NCBI GenBank assembly: GCA_910586715.1
Contig: CAJUJG010000001.1
Coordinates: 56,951-81,193, forward strand
Direction of reading: 5' to 3'
DNA from: an uncultured Lachnospiraceae bacterium
GTDB taxonomy: Bacteria; Bacillota; Clostridia; Lachnospirales; Lachnospiraceae
Length of the DNA: 24,243 bases
Both the position numbers and the translations under genes were made by a program. The first letter of the stretch is position 1, and the number at the start of each line of letters is the position of its first letter. The notes below the pieces were generated by a model that made no database searches, was not told the DNA's origin, and saw nothing but the letters and a program-made list of their open reading frames with translations. Below are positions 16,378-23,379 of this stretch, in pieces.

Positions 16378-16803
16378 ATGATAGAGGATTGCAAATTTAT
16401 TGAATTTCCGCAGAAAGGTGACGAGCGGGGACACCTTGTCATCATTGAGGGGAATCAGGATATACCGTTTGACATAAAGCGGGTGTTTTATATATACGGC
16501 TCGGACCGGGAGGTAATCCGTGGGCGCCACGCCAACTATAACTCCGAGTTTGTTCTAATAAACGTCTCAGGAACTTCTAAAGTAAAGGTGGACGATGGGA
16601 CAAGTCAAAAAATATTTAACCTCGACCGGCCGCATGTTGGAATATATCTTCCGAAGCTTGTTTGGAAGGATATGTATGACTTTTCGGAGGATTCGGTGCT
16701 TTTGTGCCTGTCCAGCGAGCATTATGACGCAGGCGAATATATCCGGGATTACGATCGGTATTTAACCGTGATGAAAGAGGGAGAATATGCTAAGACGCCT
16801 TGA
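16378..16803 (+). CDS. FdtA/QdtA-type sugar 3,4-ketoisomerase (cupin)
   Basis: The 141-residue protein is a single cupin of the WxcM-like/FdtA family. It contains GDERGHLVIIEG, VFYIYG, EVIRGRHANYNSEFVLINVSG, YLPKLVWKDMYDFS and SVLLCLSSEHYD. FdtA and QdtA convert dTDP-4-keto-6-deoxyglucose to the 3-keto isomer, which an FdtB-type aminotransferase then uses. In characterised FdtA the catalytic pair is H-A-H; here it reads H51-A52-N53. The HAN form is, from memory, common in a subfamily of this group, so activity is likely but may differ in stereochemistry. CGGGAGG lies 4 bases before the ATG. The gap before it (about 38 bases) is the largest in the window and shows only this ribosome site. It overlaps the next gene by 17 bases. 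Confidence 0.8.
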   Translation: MIEDCKFIEFPQKGDERGHLVIIEGNQDIPFDIKRVFYIYGSDREVIRGRHANYNSEFVLINVSGTSKVKVDDGTSQKIFNLDRPHVGIYLPKLVWKDMYDFSEDSVLLCLSSEHYDAGEYIRDYDRYLTVMKEGEYAKTP

Positions 16804-17305
16804 AAAAAAAGATGCCCCCCTGATGTTGGAGTGGATGCATGACTGCGAAATCAACTGCAATTTTCAGGCAGATTTTGCCGCCGCAACAATGGAAAGTGTG
16901 CTGGGCTTTATTGATGAGAGCTTTAACGGCGACAACAGGAACTTTGCGTTTGTGGACGAAAATGACGAATATTTGGGTACAATAAGCTTAAAGCACATTT
17001 CATTCAAAAACGGGAATGCGGAGTATGCGGTTGTCACAAGAAAAAAGGCACAGGGTACAGGAGCTGCCATGCGTGCGACGCAGGAAATACTGCGCTATGC
17101 GTTTGAAGAGCTTGGGCTTCATAAGGTGTATCTAAACGTGCTTGAAGACAATGTGAGAGCGCAGAAATTGTATGAAAAGTGCGGATTTGTGTATGAGGGA
17201 AGCGCCGTTGACGCGGTAAAAATAAATGGAATGTACAAAACGCTGAAATGGTATGGCATTATCAACCGTTTGAGCAGTTTTAAAAGTGAGGATAAACTTG
17301 AATAA
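16787..17305 (+). CDS. GNAT-family N-acetyltransferase
   Basis: The 172-residue protein is a single GNAT domain of the RimJ/RimL type: MLRRLEKKDAPLMLEWMHD at the start, YLGTISLKHI, a conserved acetyl-CoA loop QGTGAAMRAT (Q89, G90, G92), and the closing block HKVYLNVLEDNVRAQKLYEKCGFVYEG. Given the aminotransferase and ketoisomerase directly upstream, its probable job is to acylate the new 3-amino group on the dTDP-sugar. Characterised FdtC and QdtC are hexapeptide-repeat transferases, so a GNAT here would be an alternative solution, as in other amino-sugar pathways. AAGAGGGAG is followed closely by the ATG. An unrelated protein N-acetylation role cannot be excluded. Confidence 0.85.
   Translation: MLRRLEKKDAPLMLEWMHDCEINCNFQADFAAATMESVLGFIDESFNGDNRNFAFVDENDEYLGTISLKHISFKNGNAEYAVVTRKKAQGTGAAMRATQEILRYAFEELGLHKVYLNVLEDNVRAQKLYEKCGFVYEGSAVDAVKINGMYKTLKWYGIINRLSSFKSEDKLE
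17288..17291 (+). promoter_or_regulatory. Shine-Dalgarno site supporting a TTG start
   Basis: GAGG sits 6 bases before the TTG at 17298. It lies downstream of the only other in-frame candidate, a GTG at 17286 that has no clear ribosome site of its own, so TTG is the likely start of the GT-D gene. Confidence 0.55.
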
Positions 17306-18122
17306 GTATATAAAAAAGATAAAAAATTTTCCGAAAAGAATATACCGCAGCATCGAGAGCAGGCGTTACCGTGACGGGGCATATAAAAACAGCCTTTCGG
17401 TGCTGTCTCCGTGGCAGACGCTTGAGAAGCTTACGGAACGCGAGCGCTGTTTTTGCAGATTCGGCGACGGGGAGATTGCGGTGATACGGGGAGAAGGGAT
17501 TGCTTTTCAGAAAGCGGACAGAGCACTCGGCGCGCGTCTTTTGGAAATCCTTCAGTCACAGGAAGAACAGCTTCTCGTTGGAATTAATTATTTTTATTTG
17601 AATCCGGTGGAGGGCGTCAACGGGTTTACGCAGAATTTTTTAAACTGCCTCCAGATGCAGAGAAAATTCCTGATAAAAAATTGTAATAAGGAACGGGTGT
17701 ACATTGATGCGGCAATCACACAGATGTACCAAAATTATAATGAATATGACTTTGCCGGGCATTTCAGAAGACTTCAGGCGCTTTTTGCAGACAAAAAGAT
17801 TACCCTGATTTGCGGGGAACGCGTTTTAAGCGATATTCAATACAATGCGCTTGACGTATGTGCGGATGTTGAATACATTTACGGGCCTGCAAAAGATGCG
17901 TACGATCAGTATGATACACTGCTTAAAAAGGCGCTTGCAGTTGATAACGGGCGGATTATCTGTGTGATACTTGGTCCGGCGGCAAAGGTTTTGGTGTATG
18001 ATTTATATAAAAATGGCAGGACGGCATGGGACATCGGTCATTATTTAAAGGATTATGACTCCTACATGCGGCAGCAGCCGCGTACAGATGCGGAAATTGA
18101 GGCATTCTTTCAGCCGGATTAA
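17298..18122 (+). CDS. GT-D fold glycosyltransferase (DUF1792-type)
   Basis: The 274-residue protein carries the GT-D hallmark CRFGDGEIAVIRGEG (D57, E59 of the DxE motif), which in the streptococcal enzyme DGT1 binds metal and UDP-glucose. The second half has ICGERVLSDIQYNALDVC and IICVILGPAAKVLVYDL followed by AWDIGHYLKDYD, matching the family's C-terminal Rossmann-like block. Such proteins act in the cytoplasm on surface glycans or glycoproteins. The TTG start is chosen because GAGG at 17288-17291 is well spaced; the GTG at 17286 would add four residues. It overlaps the acetyltransferase by eight bases. The acceptor is unknown. It resembles the protein encoded at 5966, which has an Asn in the DxE position. 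Confidence 0.8.
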   Translation: MNKYIKKIKNFPKRIYRSIESRRYRDGAYKNSLSVLSPWQTLEKLTERERCFCRFGDGEIAVIRGEGIAFQKADRALGARLLEILQSQEEQLLVGINYFYLNPVEGVNGFTQNFLNCLQMQRKFLIKNCNKERVYIDAAITQMYQNYNEYDFAGHFRRLQALFADKKITLICGERVLSDIQYNALDVCADVEYIYGPAKDAYDQYDTLLKKALAVDNGRIICVILGPAAKVLVYDLYKNGRTAWDIGHYLKDYDSYMRQQPRTDAEIEAFFQPD

Positions 18123-18143
18123 AATTTGGAGAAAAACGAAACA

Positions 18144-19895
18144 ATGTATAAAAAGATAAACTATATTTTGGACGACGGGCAAAAAATAAAATTGGTGATT
18201 ATGCTGTTTGTGATTTTGGTGGGAGCGCTCTTTGAACTTTTGGGTGTGTCTGCGATTATGCCTTTAATTTCCGTGGCGACCAATCCTGATTCGATAAATG
18301 AGACGTGGTATTTGCTGCTTATCAGGGATTTATTCGGATTTGATGAGGCGAAGCAGATTATTGTGTTCCTGGCACTTGCACTTGTGATTGTATACATTGC
18401 AAAAAACGCATATATCAGTGAGATGTATAATCTGCAATATCGTTTTATATTTAACAATCAAAGGCGGCTTGCCGTTAAAATGATGAAGTCGTATATGCAC
18501 CAAAACTATCTGTTTCATGTTTCCAGAAATGTTGCGGAGCTGCAAAGAAACGTTACGGAGGATGTAAACGGGTTCTATACGGTGGTGCTCAATGCGATGC
18601 AGTTTATCGCGGAGGCGAGTGTGTGCGTGGTGCTTGCCGTGTTTTTAATGCGTGTTGATGTGATGACGACGCTGGTGGTTGCGGGACTTGTATTTGTATT
18701 TGCGGTTCTTGTCGGCATAGTGTTTAAAAAGACACTTGTCAAAAAGGGGAAAGAGAACAGAAGTGTCAGCATCCGGCTGACGAAATGGGTGCTGCAGTCC
18801 TTTTCCGGCATCAAGGAAATTAAGGTTATGAACAAAGAAGACTTTTTCCTCAAAAATTATGAAAGCACTTACCGCAGGTTTACGGTGCTGCAAAGACAGC
18901 AGTCGATGCTGACGTTTGTGCCGCGGCCTGTAATGGAAACAGTCTGTATCAGTGGTCTGCTGCTCACAATGGCAGTAAAGGTGTATGCGTTTGACACGGA
19001 TTTAACTGCGTTTATTCCGTCGCTTTCGGCGTTTGCGATTGCGGCATTTCGTATGCTTCCGTCGTTTAACCGGATTTCGGGCTTTATGAGTGCAATGATG
19101 TTTAACAGACCGGCGATTGATGTGCTCTATGATGATTTGACAGAGATTGAGCGGTTGGATAAAAAACGTGCAAAAGAAGAAAAACAGGGGAAACCGTTAA
19201 CGATTCAAAAAGGTATTTCCATAAAAGACGTATCGTTTCGCTATCCGAAGGCGGACAAAAGAGTGCTTGAACATCTTGACTTGGAGATTGCAAATAATAC
19301 GTCCGTAGCGCTGATTGGTGCGTCGGGCGCCGGAAAATCGACGCTTGCGGATGTGATACTGGGCGTCTTGGAACCGGAGAACGGCAGTATTCTTGTGGAT
19401 GGAAAGGACATTCGCAGTGATATGGATGCATGGCATGCAAGCATAGGATATATACCGCAGGCAATCTATCTGATGGACGATACCATTCGGGCAAATATTG
19501 CGTTTGGCGTGGAACAAAACGAAATTGACGAAAATATGCTGCAAAAAGCAGTGCGTGAGGCACAGCTTGAGGAGTTTGTAAAAAGCCTGCCGGACGGACT
19601 GGATACCGTGATTGGGGACCGGGGCGTCAAACTCTCGGGAGGGCAGCGCCAGCGTATCGGTATTGCACGCGCCTTATACGGCAATCCACAGGTATTGATT
19701 TTGGATGAGGCAACTTCGGCGCTTGACAACGATACGGAAAAGGAAGTTATGAATGCCATAGACAGCCTGCATGGCACGAGGACGCTGATTGTGATTGCCC
19801 ACCGGCTTACTACGATAAAGAAGTGTGATCAGATTTATGAGGTTGGAAACGGGGGCGTTACGCTTAGGAGCAGGGAAGATGTTTTTGGAGGATAA
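18144..19895 (+). CDS. ABC exporter with fused permease and ATPase, PglK/MsbA-like lipid-linked glycan flippase
   Basis: The 583-residue half-transporter has about six membrane helices in residues 1-310 and one ATPase domain in 355-583. Walker A is GASGAGKS (392-399, K398), the signature is LSGGQ (497-501), Walker B ends LDEATSALD (D521, E522) and the switch His is in IAHRLTT. The layout is the type IV exporter fold of MsbA and Campylobacter PglK, which flips the lipid-linked oligosaccharide. No Wzx gene is in the window, so this is the best flippase candidate. A lipid or peptide exporter is possible. The ATG at 18144 has TGGAG 12 bases upstream; an in-frame TTG at 18126 overlaps that site and is unlikely. 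The next gene begins 2 bases after the stop. Confidence 0.85.
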   Translation: MYKKINYILDDGQKIKLVIMLFVILVGALFELLGVSAIMPLISVATNPDSINETWYLLLIRDLFGFDEAKQIIVFLALALVIVYIAKNAYISEMYNLQYRFIFNNQRRLAVKMMKSYMHQNYLFHVSRNVAELQRNVTEDVNGFYTVVLNAMQFIAEASVCVVLAVFLMRVDVMTTLVVAGLVFVFAVLVGIVFKKTLVKKGKENRSVSIRLTKWVLQSFSGIKEIKVMNKEDFFLKNYESTYRRFTVLQRQQSMLTFVPRPVMETVCISGLLLTMAVKVYAFDTDLTAFIPSLSAFAIAAFRMLPSFNRISGFMSAMMFNRPAIDVLYDDLTEIERLDKKRAKEEKQGKPLTIQKGISIKDVSFRYPKADKRVLEHLDLEIANNTSVALIGASGAGKSTLADVILGVLEPENGSILVDGKDIRSDMDAWHASIGYIPQAIYLMDDTIRANIAFGVEQNEIDENMLQKAVREAQLEEFVKSLPDGLDTVIGDRGVKLSGGQRQRIGIARALYGNPQVLILDEATSALDNDTEKEVMNAIDSLHGTRTLIVIAHRLTTIKKCDQIYEVGNGGVTLRSREDVFGG

Positions 19896-19897
19896 GG

Positions 19898-21448
19898 ATG
19901 AAAAAGTTTAAGACAGTTATAGTGCAGATCCTTGTATTTATATTGATTCTGCTTACATTCAGCATGGGTTGGTGTATTGATAACTTTGGAAATATTGGTT
20001 TAAACGAAATTATTTTTACGCTGAATATGCCGCTAAAGGGAACGGCAAACTCCTATTTTCTCACCTATTTCCTATATGCGTTTTGTCCGGCAGCAGTATT
20101 ATTTGGATTGGAGTTATTTGCGGCATTTCACACACCCAAACATATGTATGGACTTCGGTTTTCGTTTCGGGATAAGATTTTTGAGATTCCGATACTGCCT
20201 TTTCGGCTTAATGGTGTGGTATGGACGATTGTGATGCTTATATGGTTCGGTGAGATTATCAGTATTGCAGACGATAATTTTGCGGTGTTTGATTATGTAA
20301 AAAGTCAGATGGACGCTTCGGAGTTTATCGAAAATGTATATGTAGATGCGGGAGAGACGAATATTACATTCCCCCAGCAGAAGCGCAATTTGATCTGCAT
20401 CTATGTAGAGTCGGCAGAGACTTCTTTTCAGGATAAAGGAAACGGCGGATTTCTTGATTACAACATTATTCCTGAGATGACCGCACTTGCGGCGGAGAAT
20501 GTAAGCTTTTCCCATTCAGAGCTTTTGGAGGGTGCGGCGGTAGCGCCGGCGTGCGGCTGGACAATGGCGGGGCTTGTGGCACAGACATCCGGGCTGCCGT
20601 TAAAGCTGTTTAAGTATGAAGCCACAAACGGCGGCGTAGATAATTCCATGGGAAAATATGCTGCGTTTATGCCGGGAGCCACTGCAATTGGAGAAATTCT
20701 TGAAAGTGAGGGATATAAAAATATTTTTATGGCAGGTTCTGATTTTACGTTCGGCGGCAGGCGCGATTATTTTACGCAGCATGGAAACTATGAGATTTGG
20801 GATTACAATACGGCGGCGGAGCTGGGGAAAATACCATCAGATTACAAGGAAGGCTGGGGCTTTGAGGATGCAAAGATGTATGCGTTCGCAAAGGAAAAGC
20901 TGACAGAGCTTGCCGCAGCGGGACAGCCCTTTAATTTTTCGCTGCTTACGGTGGATACGCATACAGGGGGCGGTTACTTGTGTGAATTGTGTCCGGATAC
21001 CTATGACAGGCAGTATGCAAACGTGTGGGCGTGTGCATCCAACCAGGTATATCAATTTGTAGAGTGGATTAAACAGCAGGATTTTTATGAAAATACGGCA
21101 ATCTGCATAACAGGTGACCATTGCAGTATGGAGGCAGGCTTTTTTGAAGAGCACGAATATTATGAACGGCATTCGGGAGAGACCGAGCGAAAGGTGTACA
21201 ATGCGTTTATCAATGCCGCAGTGCAGCCTGTCAATATGAAAAACAGGAAATTTACGACTATGGACATCTATCCCACTGTACTTGCTTCCATCGGAGCAAA
21301 GATAGACGGTGAACGGCTTGGATTGGGGACCAACTTATTTTCCGATGTGCCTACGCTTGCGGAAGAATACGGATATGAGCAGATGTTTGCCGAGTTGAAT
21401 AAACGGTCGCGATTTTATGATAATACCATTTTGTATCCCGAGAAGTAA
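19898..21448 (+). CDS. Membrane-anchored OpgB/LtaS-like phosphoglycerol transferase, copy 1
   Basis: The 516-residue protein has about four membrane helices (the first at about 8-28, others up to about residue 125), then an extracytoplasmic alkaline phosphatase/sulfatase domain. Key residues: E171 in IYVESAETS (metal), T222 in CGWTMAG (nucleophile), D353 and H355 in VDTHTGGG, and D407 and H408 in TGDHCSM (metal). The CGWTMAG plus QTSGLPL pattern matches OpgB/MdoB, which transfers sn-glycerol-1-phosphate to membrane glucans, more than LtaS of teichoic acid. It likely adds glycerol phosphate to the exported polymer. A sulfatase is less likely since the nucleophile is Thr. GGAGG lies upstream and the previous stop is 2 bases away. 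It is the first of two close paralogues. Confidence 0.85.
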   Translation: MKKFKTVIVQILVFILILLTFSMGWCIDNFGNIGLNEIIFTLNMPLKGTANSYFLTYFLYAFCPAAVLFGLELFAAFHTPKHMYGLRFSFRDKIFEIPILPFRLNGVVWTIVMLIWFGEIISIADDNFAVFDYVKSQMDASEFIENVYVDAGETNITFPQQKRNLICIYVESAETSFQDKGNGGFLDYNIIPEMTALAAENVSFSHSELLEGAAVAPACGWTMAGLVAQTSGLPLKLFKYEATNGGVDNSMGKYAAFMPGATAIGEILESEGYKNIFMAGSDFTFGGRRDYFTQHGNYEIWDYNTAAELGKIPSDYKEGWGFEDAKMYAFAKEKLTELAAAGQPFNFSLLTVDTHTGGGYLCELCPDTYDRQYANVWACASNQVYQFVEWIKQQDFYENTAICITGDHCSMEAGFFEEHEYYERHSGETERKVYNAFINAAVQPVNMKNRKFTTMDIYPTVLASIGAKIDGERLGLGTNLFSDVPTLAEEYGYEQMFAELNKRSRFYDNTILYPEK

Positions 21449-21467
21449 AAAGGAGGACTGATAAACA

Positions 21468-23015
21468 ATGAAAAGGCTTGCGGCTATGGTAAGACAGCTT
21501 TTGGTATTTTTTATGCTGCTTCTTTCGTTCAGCCTTGTATGGTGTATCAATAACTTTGGGAATATCGGATTAAGTGAGATTGTATTTACACTCAATATGC
21601 CGCTGAAAGGAACTGCGAATTCTTATTTTGTATCCTATTTTCTACTGGCTTTTTTACCGGCGGCGGTCTTTTGGGGCATCGAACTGCTGTTAAAGTGTTT
21701 TCCCAAAAAGCGCACATATTCCCTGACACTTTCGATTGGCAAGAAGACAATGGACATTGGAATACTGCCCATTAGACTTAACTGGATCGCCTGGCTGCTT
21801 GTAATGGTAATATGGCTTGGACAGATTATCGGCATTGCAGATGACAATTTTGAGCTGTACGCATATGTGCGGAGTCAGATTGAAGCTTCAGAACTGATTG
21901 AAAACGAGTATGTAGATGCGGCGAATGCAGCGATTCGCTTTCCCGACGAAAAACAAAATCTGATTTTTATATTTGTAGAGTCTGCGGAAACCTCCTTTAT
22001 GGACAAGGGAAACGGCGGGCTTTTGGATGAAAATATTATTCCTGAATTGACGCAGCTTGCGAAAGAGAACATAAGTTTTTCCCATTCGGAGCTTTTGGAG
22101 GGGGCGGCGGTGGCGCCTGCGTGCGGTTGGACGATGGCAGGACTGATGGCACAGACATCAGGAATGCCGCTCAAACTGTTTAAGTATCAGGATAATACCG
22201 GAGGCGTTGATAATTCGATGAGCAAATATGCTTCCTTTATGCCCGGACTTACGTCTCTTGGTGAAATTCTTGAGAAACAAGGGTATCATAACTTTTTCCT
22301 TGCAGGGTCCGATTTTGCGTATGCGGGGAGGAAGGATTATTTTACACAGCATGGAAATTATGAGATATGGGACTATAACAGCGCTGTTGCAGAGGGAAGA
22401 ATTCCTGACAATTATAAGGAAGGCTGGGGGTTTGAAGACGCAAGGCTGTATGAATATGCGAAGGAAAAGCTGACGGCGCTTGCTGTGCAGGGAGAGCCTT
22501 TTAATTTTTCCATGCTTACGGTTGACACACATGCCGGCGGCGGTTATCTGTGTGAACTGTGCCCGGATACTTACGGGAACCAGTATGCGAATGTATGGGC
22601 GTGTGCGTCCCGGCAAGTGTCTGATTTCGTGGAATGGATCAAACAGCAGGATTTTTATGAGAATACAACAATCTGTATCACAGGCGACCATAGCAGCATG
22701 CAGACAGGTTTCTTTGAGGATTATGAGTACGACAAGCATGAGGGGGATACGGCAAGAAAGGTGTACAATGTTTTTATTAATGCAAAGGCAAATCCGGTCA
22801 ATCATAAGAACCGGCAGTTTACCACACTTGATATGTTCCCGACAGTGCTTGCAAGCCTGGGCGCTCAGATAGAAGGGGAACGGCTGGGCATCGGAACCAA
22901 TTTATTCTCCGATGTGCCTACGCTTGCGGAGGAATACGGCTATGAGCAGCTGTTTGCAGAGTTGAATAAAAAGTCAAGATTCTATGACAACAATATTTTA
23001 TATCCCAATAAATAA
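21468..23015 (+). CDS. Membrane-anchored OpgB/LtaS-like phosphoglycerol transferase, copy 2
   Basis: The 515-residue protein aligns with its upstream neighbour over the full length without gaps in the catalytic half. The predicted key residues fall at identical positions: nucleophile T222 in CGWTMAG, D353 and H355 in VDTHAGGG, D407 and H408 in TGDHSSM, and the ESAETS metal motif. The sequences differ most in the membrane region (about 70-110) and in short surface stretches (for example about 410-430). Tandem copies suggest two acceptors or sites on the polymer, or heteromeric action. AAAGGAGG lies 12 bases before the ATG and the previous stop is 19 bases away. By family it should cleave phosphatidylglycerol and transfer glycerol phosphate outside the cell. 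Confidence 0.85.
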   Translation: MKRLAAMVRQLLVFFMLLLSFSLVWCINNFGNIGLSEIVFTLNMPLKGTANSYFVSYFLLAFLPAAVFWGIELLLKCFPKKRTYSLTLSIGKKTMDIGILPIRLNWIAWLLVMVIWLGQIIGIADDNFELYAYVRSQIEASELIENEYVDAANAAIRFPDEKQNLIFIFVESAETSFMDKGNGGLLDENIIPELTQLAKENISFSHSELLEGAAVAPACGWTMAGLMAQTSGMPLKLFKYQDNTGGVDNSMSKYASFMPGLTSLGEILEKQGYHNFFLAGSDFAYAGRKDYFTQHGNYEIWDYNSAVAEGRIPDNYKEGWGFEDARLYEYAKEKLTALAVQGEPFNFSMLTVDTHAGGGYLCELCPDTYGNQYANVWACASRQVSDFVEWIKQQDFYENTTICITGDHSSMQTGFFEDYEYDKHEGDTARKVYNVFINAKANPVNHKNRQFTTLDMFPTVLASLGAQIEGERLGIGTNLFSDVPTLAEEYGYEQLFAELNKKSRFYDNNILYPNK

Positions 23016-23030
23016 AAGGAGAGGATTACG

Positions 23031-23351
23031 ATGTTTAATTATTTAATTATATTTGGCTGTGGAGCAATCACCTATTTGCTGGCGGAGAAGTGTTCCAATA
23101 AGACGTCGCCCAACTGGTACAGTGCGCTTATTACGTTTCTTATGTGTGCGATGCTTAATATGGTGACAACCTATCTGCTTCTTAGTCCGTTTGGAAGGAT
23201 CACAAGAGTTGACACGGTTGACGGAATAACCGAAATCTCTTACGGAAGTTCGGCAATATTTTTAGCAATTATCATAGCGTTGCTTTGGGGGATTGCGTTT
23301 GGATTTATCAAAAAAAATGTCGATATTAAGGCGCAGATTAATAAAAAATAG
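23031..23351 (+). CDS. Small multispan membrane protein, function unknown
   Basis: The 106-residue protein has three hydrophobic helices (about 2-18, 29-51 and 73-94) with a short hydrophilic loop holding RITRVDTVDGITEISYG between the second and third, and a basic end (KKNVDIKAQINKK). The second Cys-containing helix boundary (LAEKCSNKTSP) has no recognisable motif. AAAGGAGAGG lies upstream and the gene starts 15 bases after the OpgB-like paralogue, so it is probably co-translated. I do not recognise a family. Its position between two glycerol-phosphate enzymes suggests an accessory role, for example partner or scaffold, but there is no direct evidence. Confidence 0.75.
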   Translation: MFNYLIIFGCGAITYLLAEKCSNKTSPNWYSALITFLMCAMLNMVTTYLLLSPFGRITRVDTVDGITEISYGSSAIFLAIIIALLWGIAFGFIKKNVDIKAQINKK

Positions 23352-23379
23352 CAATTGGTACAGGTCGGGAGAGCTTAAA

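Larger units (their letters stand above)
19898..23015 (+). repeat. Tandem gene duplication of the phosphoglycerol transferase
   Basis: Two full-length paralogous genes lie head to tail. The proteins are similar along their entire length, roughly two thirds identical by eye, with invariant blocks around the catalytic Thr and the C-terminus (LAEEYGYEQ, NLFSDVPT). At base level they have drifted: short exact matches remain, such as aaacagcaggatttttatga at 21071-21090 and 22641-22660, but most third positions differ. This points to an old duplication held by selection and not a recent copy. The catalytic residues are intact in both. Confidence 0.85.

Noticed and set aside
22158..22805. Long open frame on the minus strand opposite the second OpgB-like gene
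   Set aside because: It lies wholly antisense to a gene with clear catalytic motifs, has no ribosome site or family resemblance, and its product is rich in residues expected from reverse reading.
19898..23015. Tandem similarity as an assembly artefact or recent copy
   Set aside because: The two genes differ throughout at third positions and in membrane regions, so they are genuine diverged paralogues.
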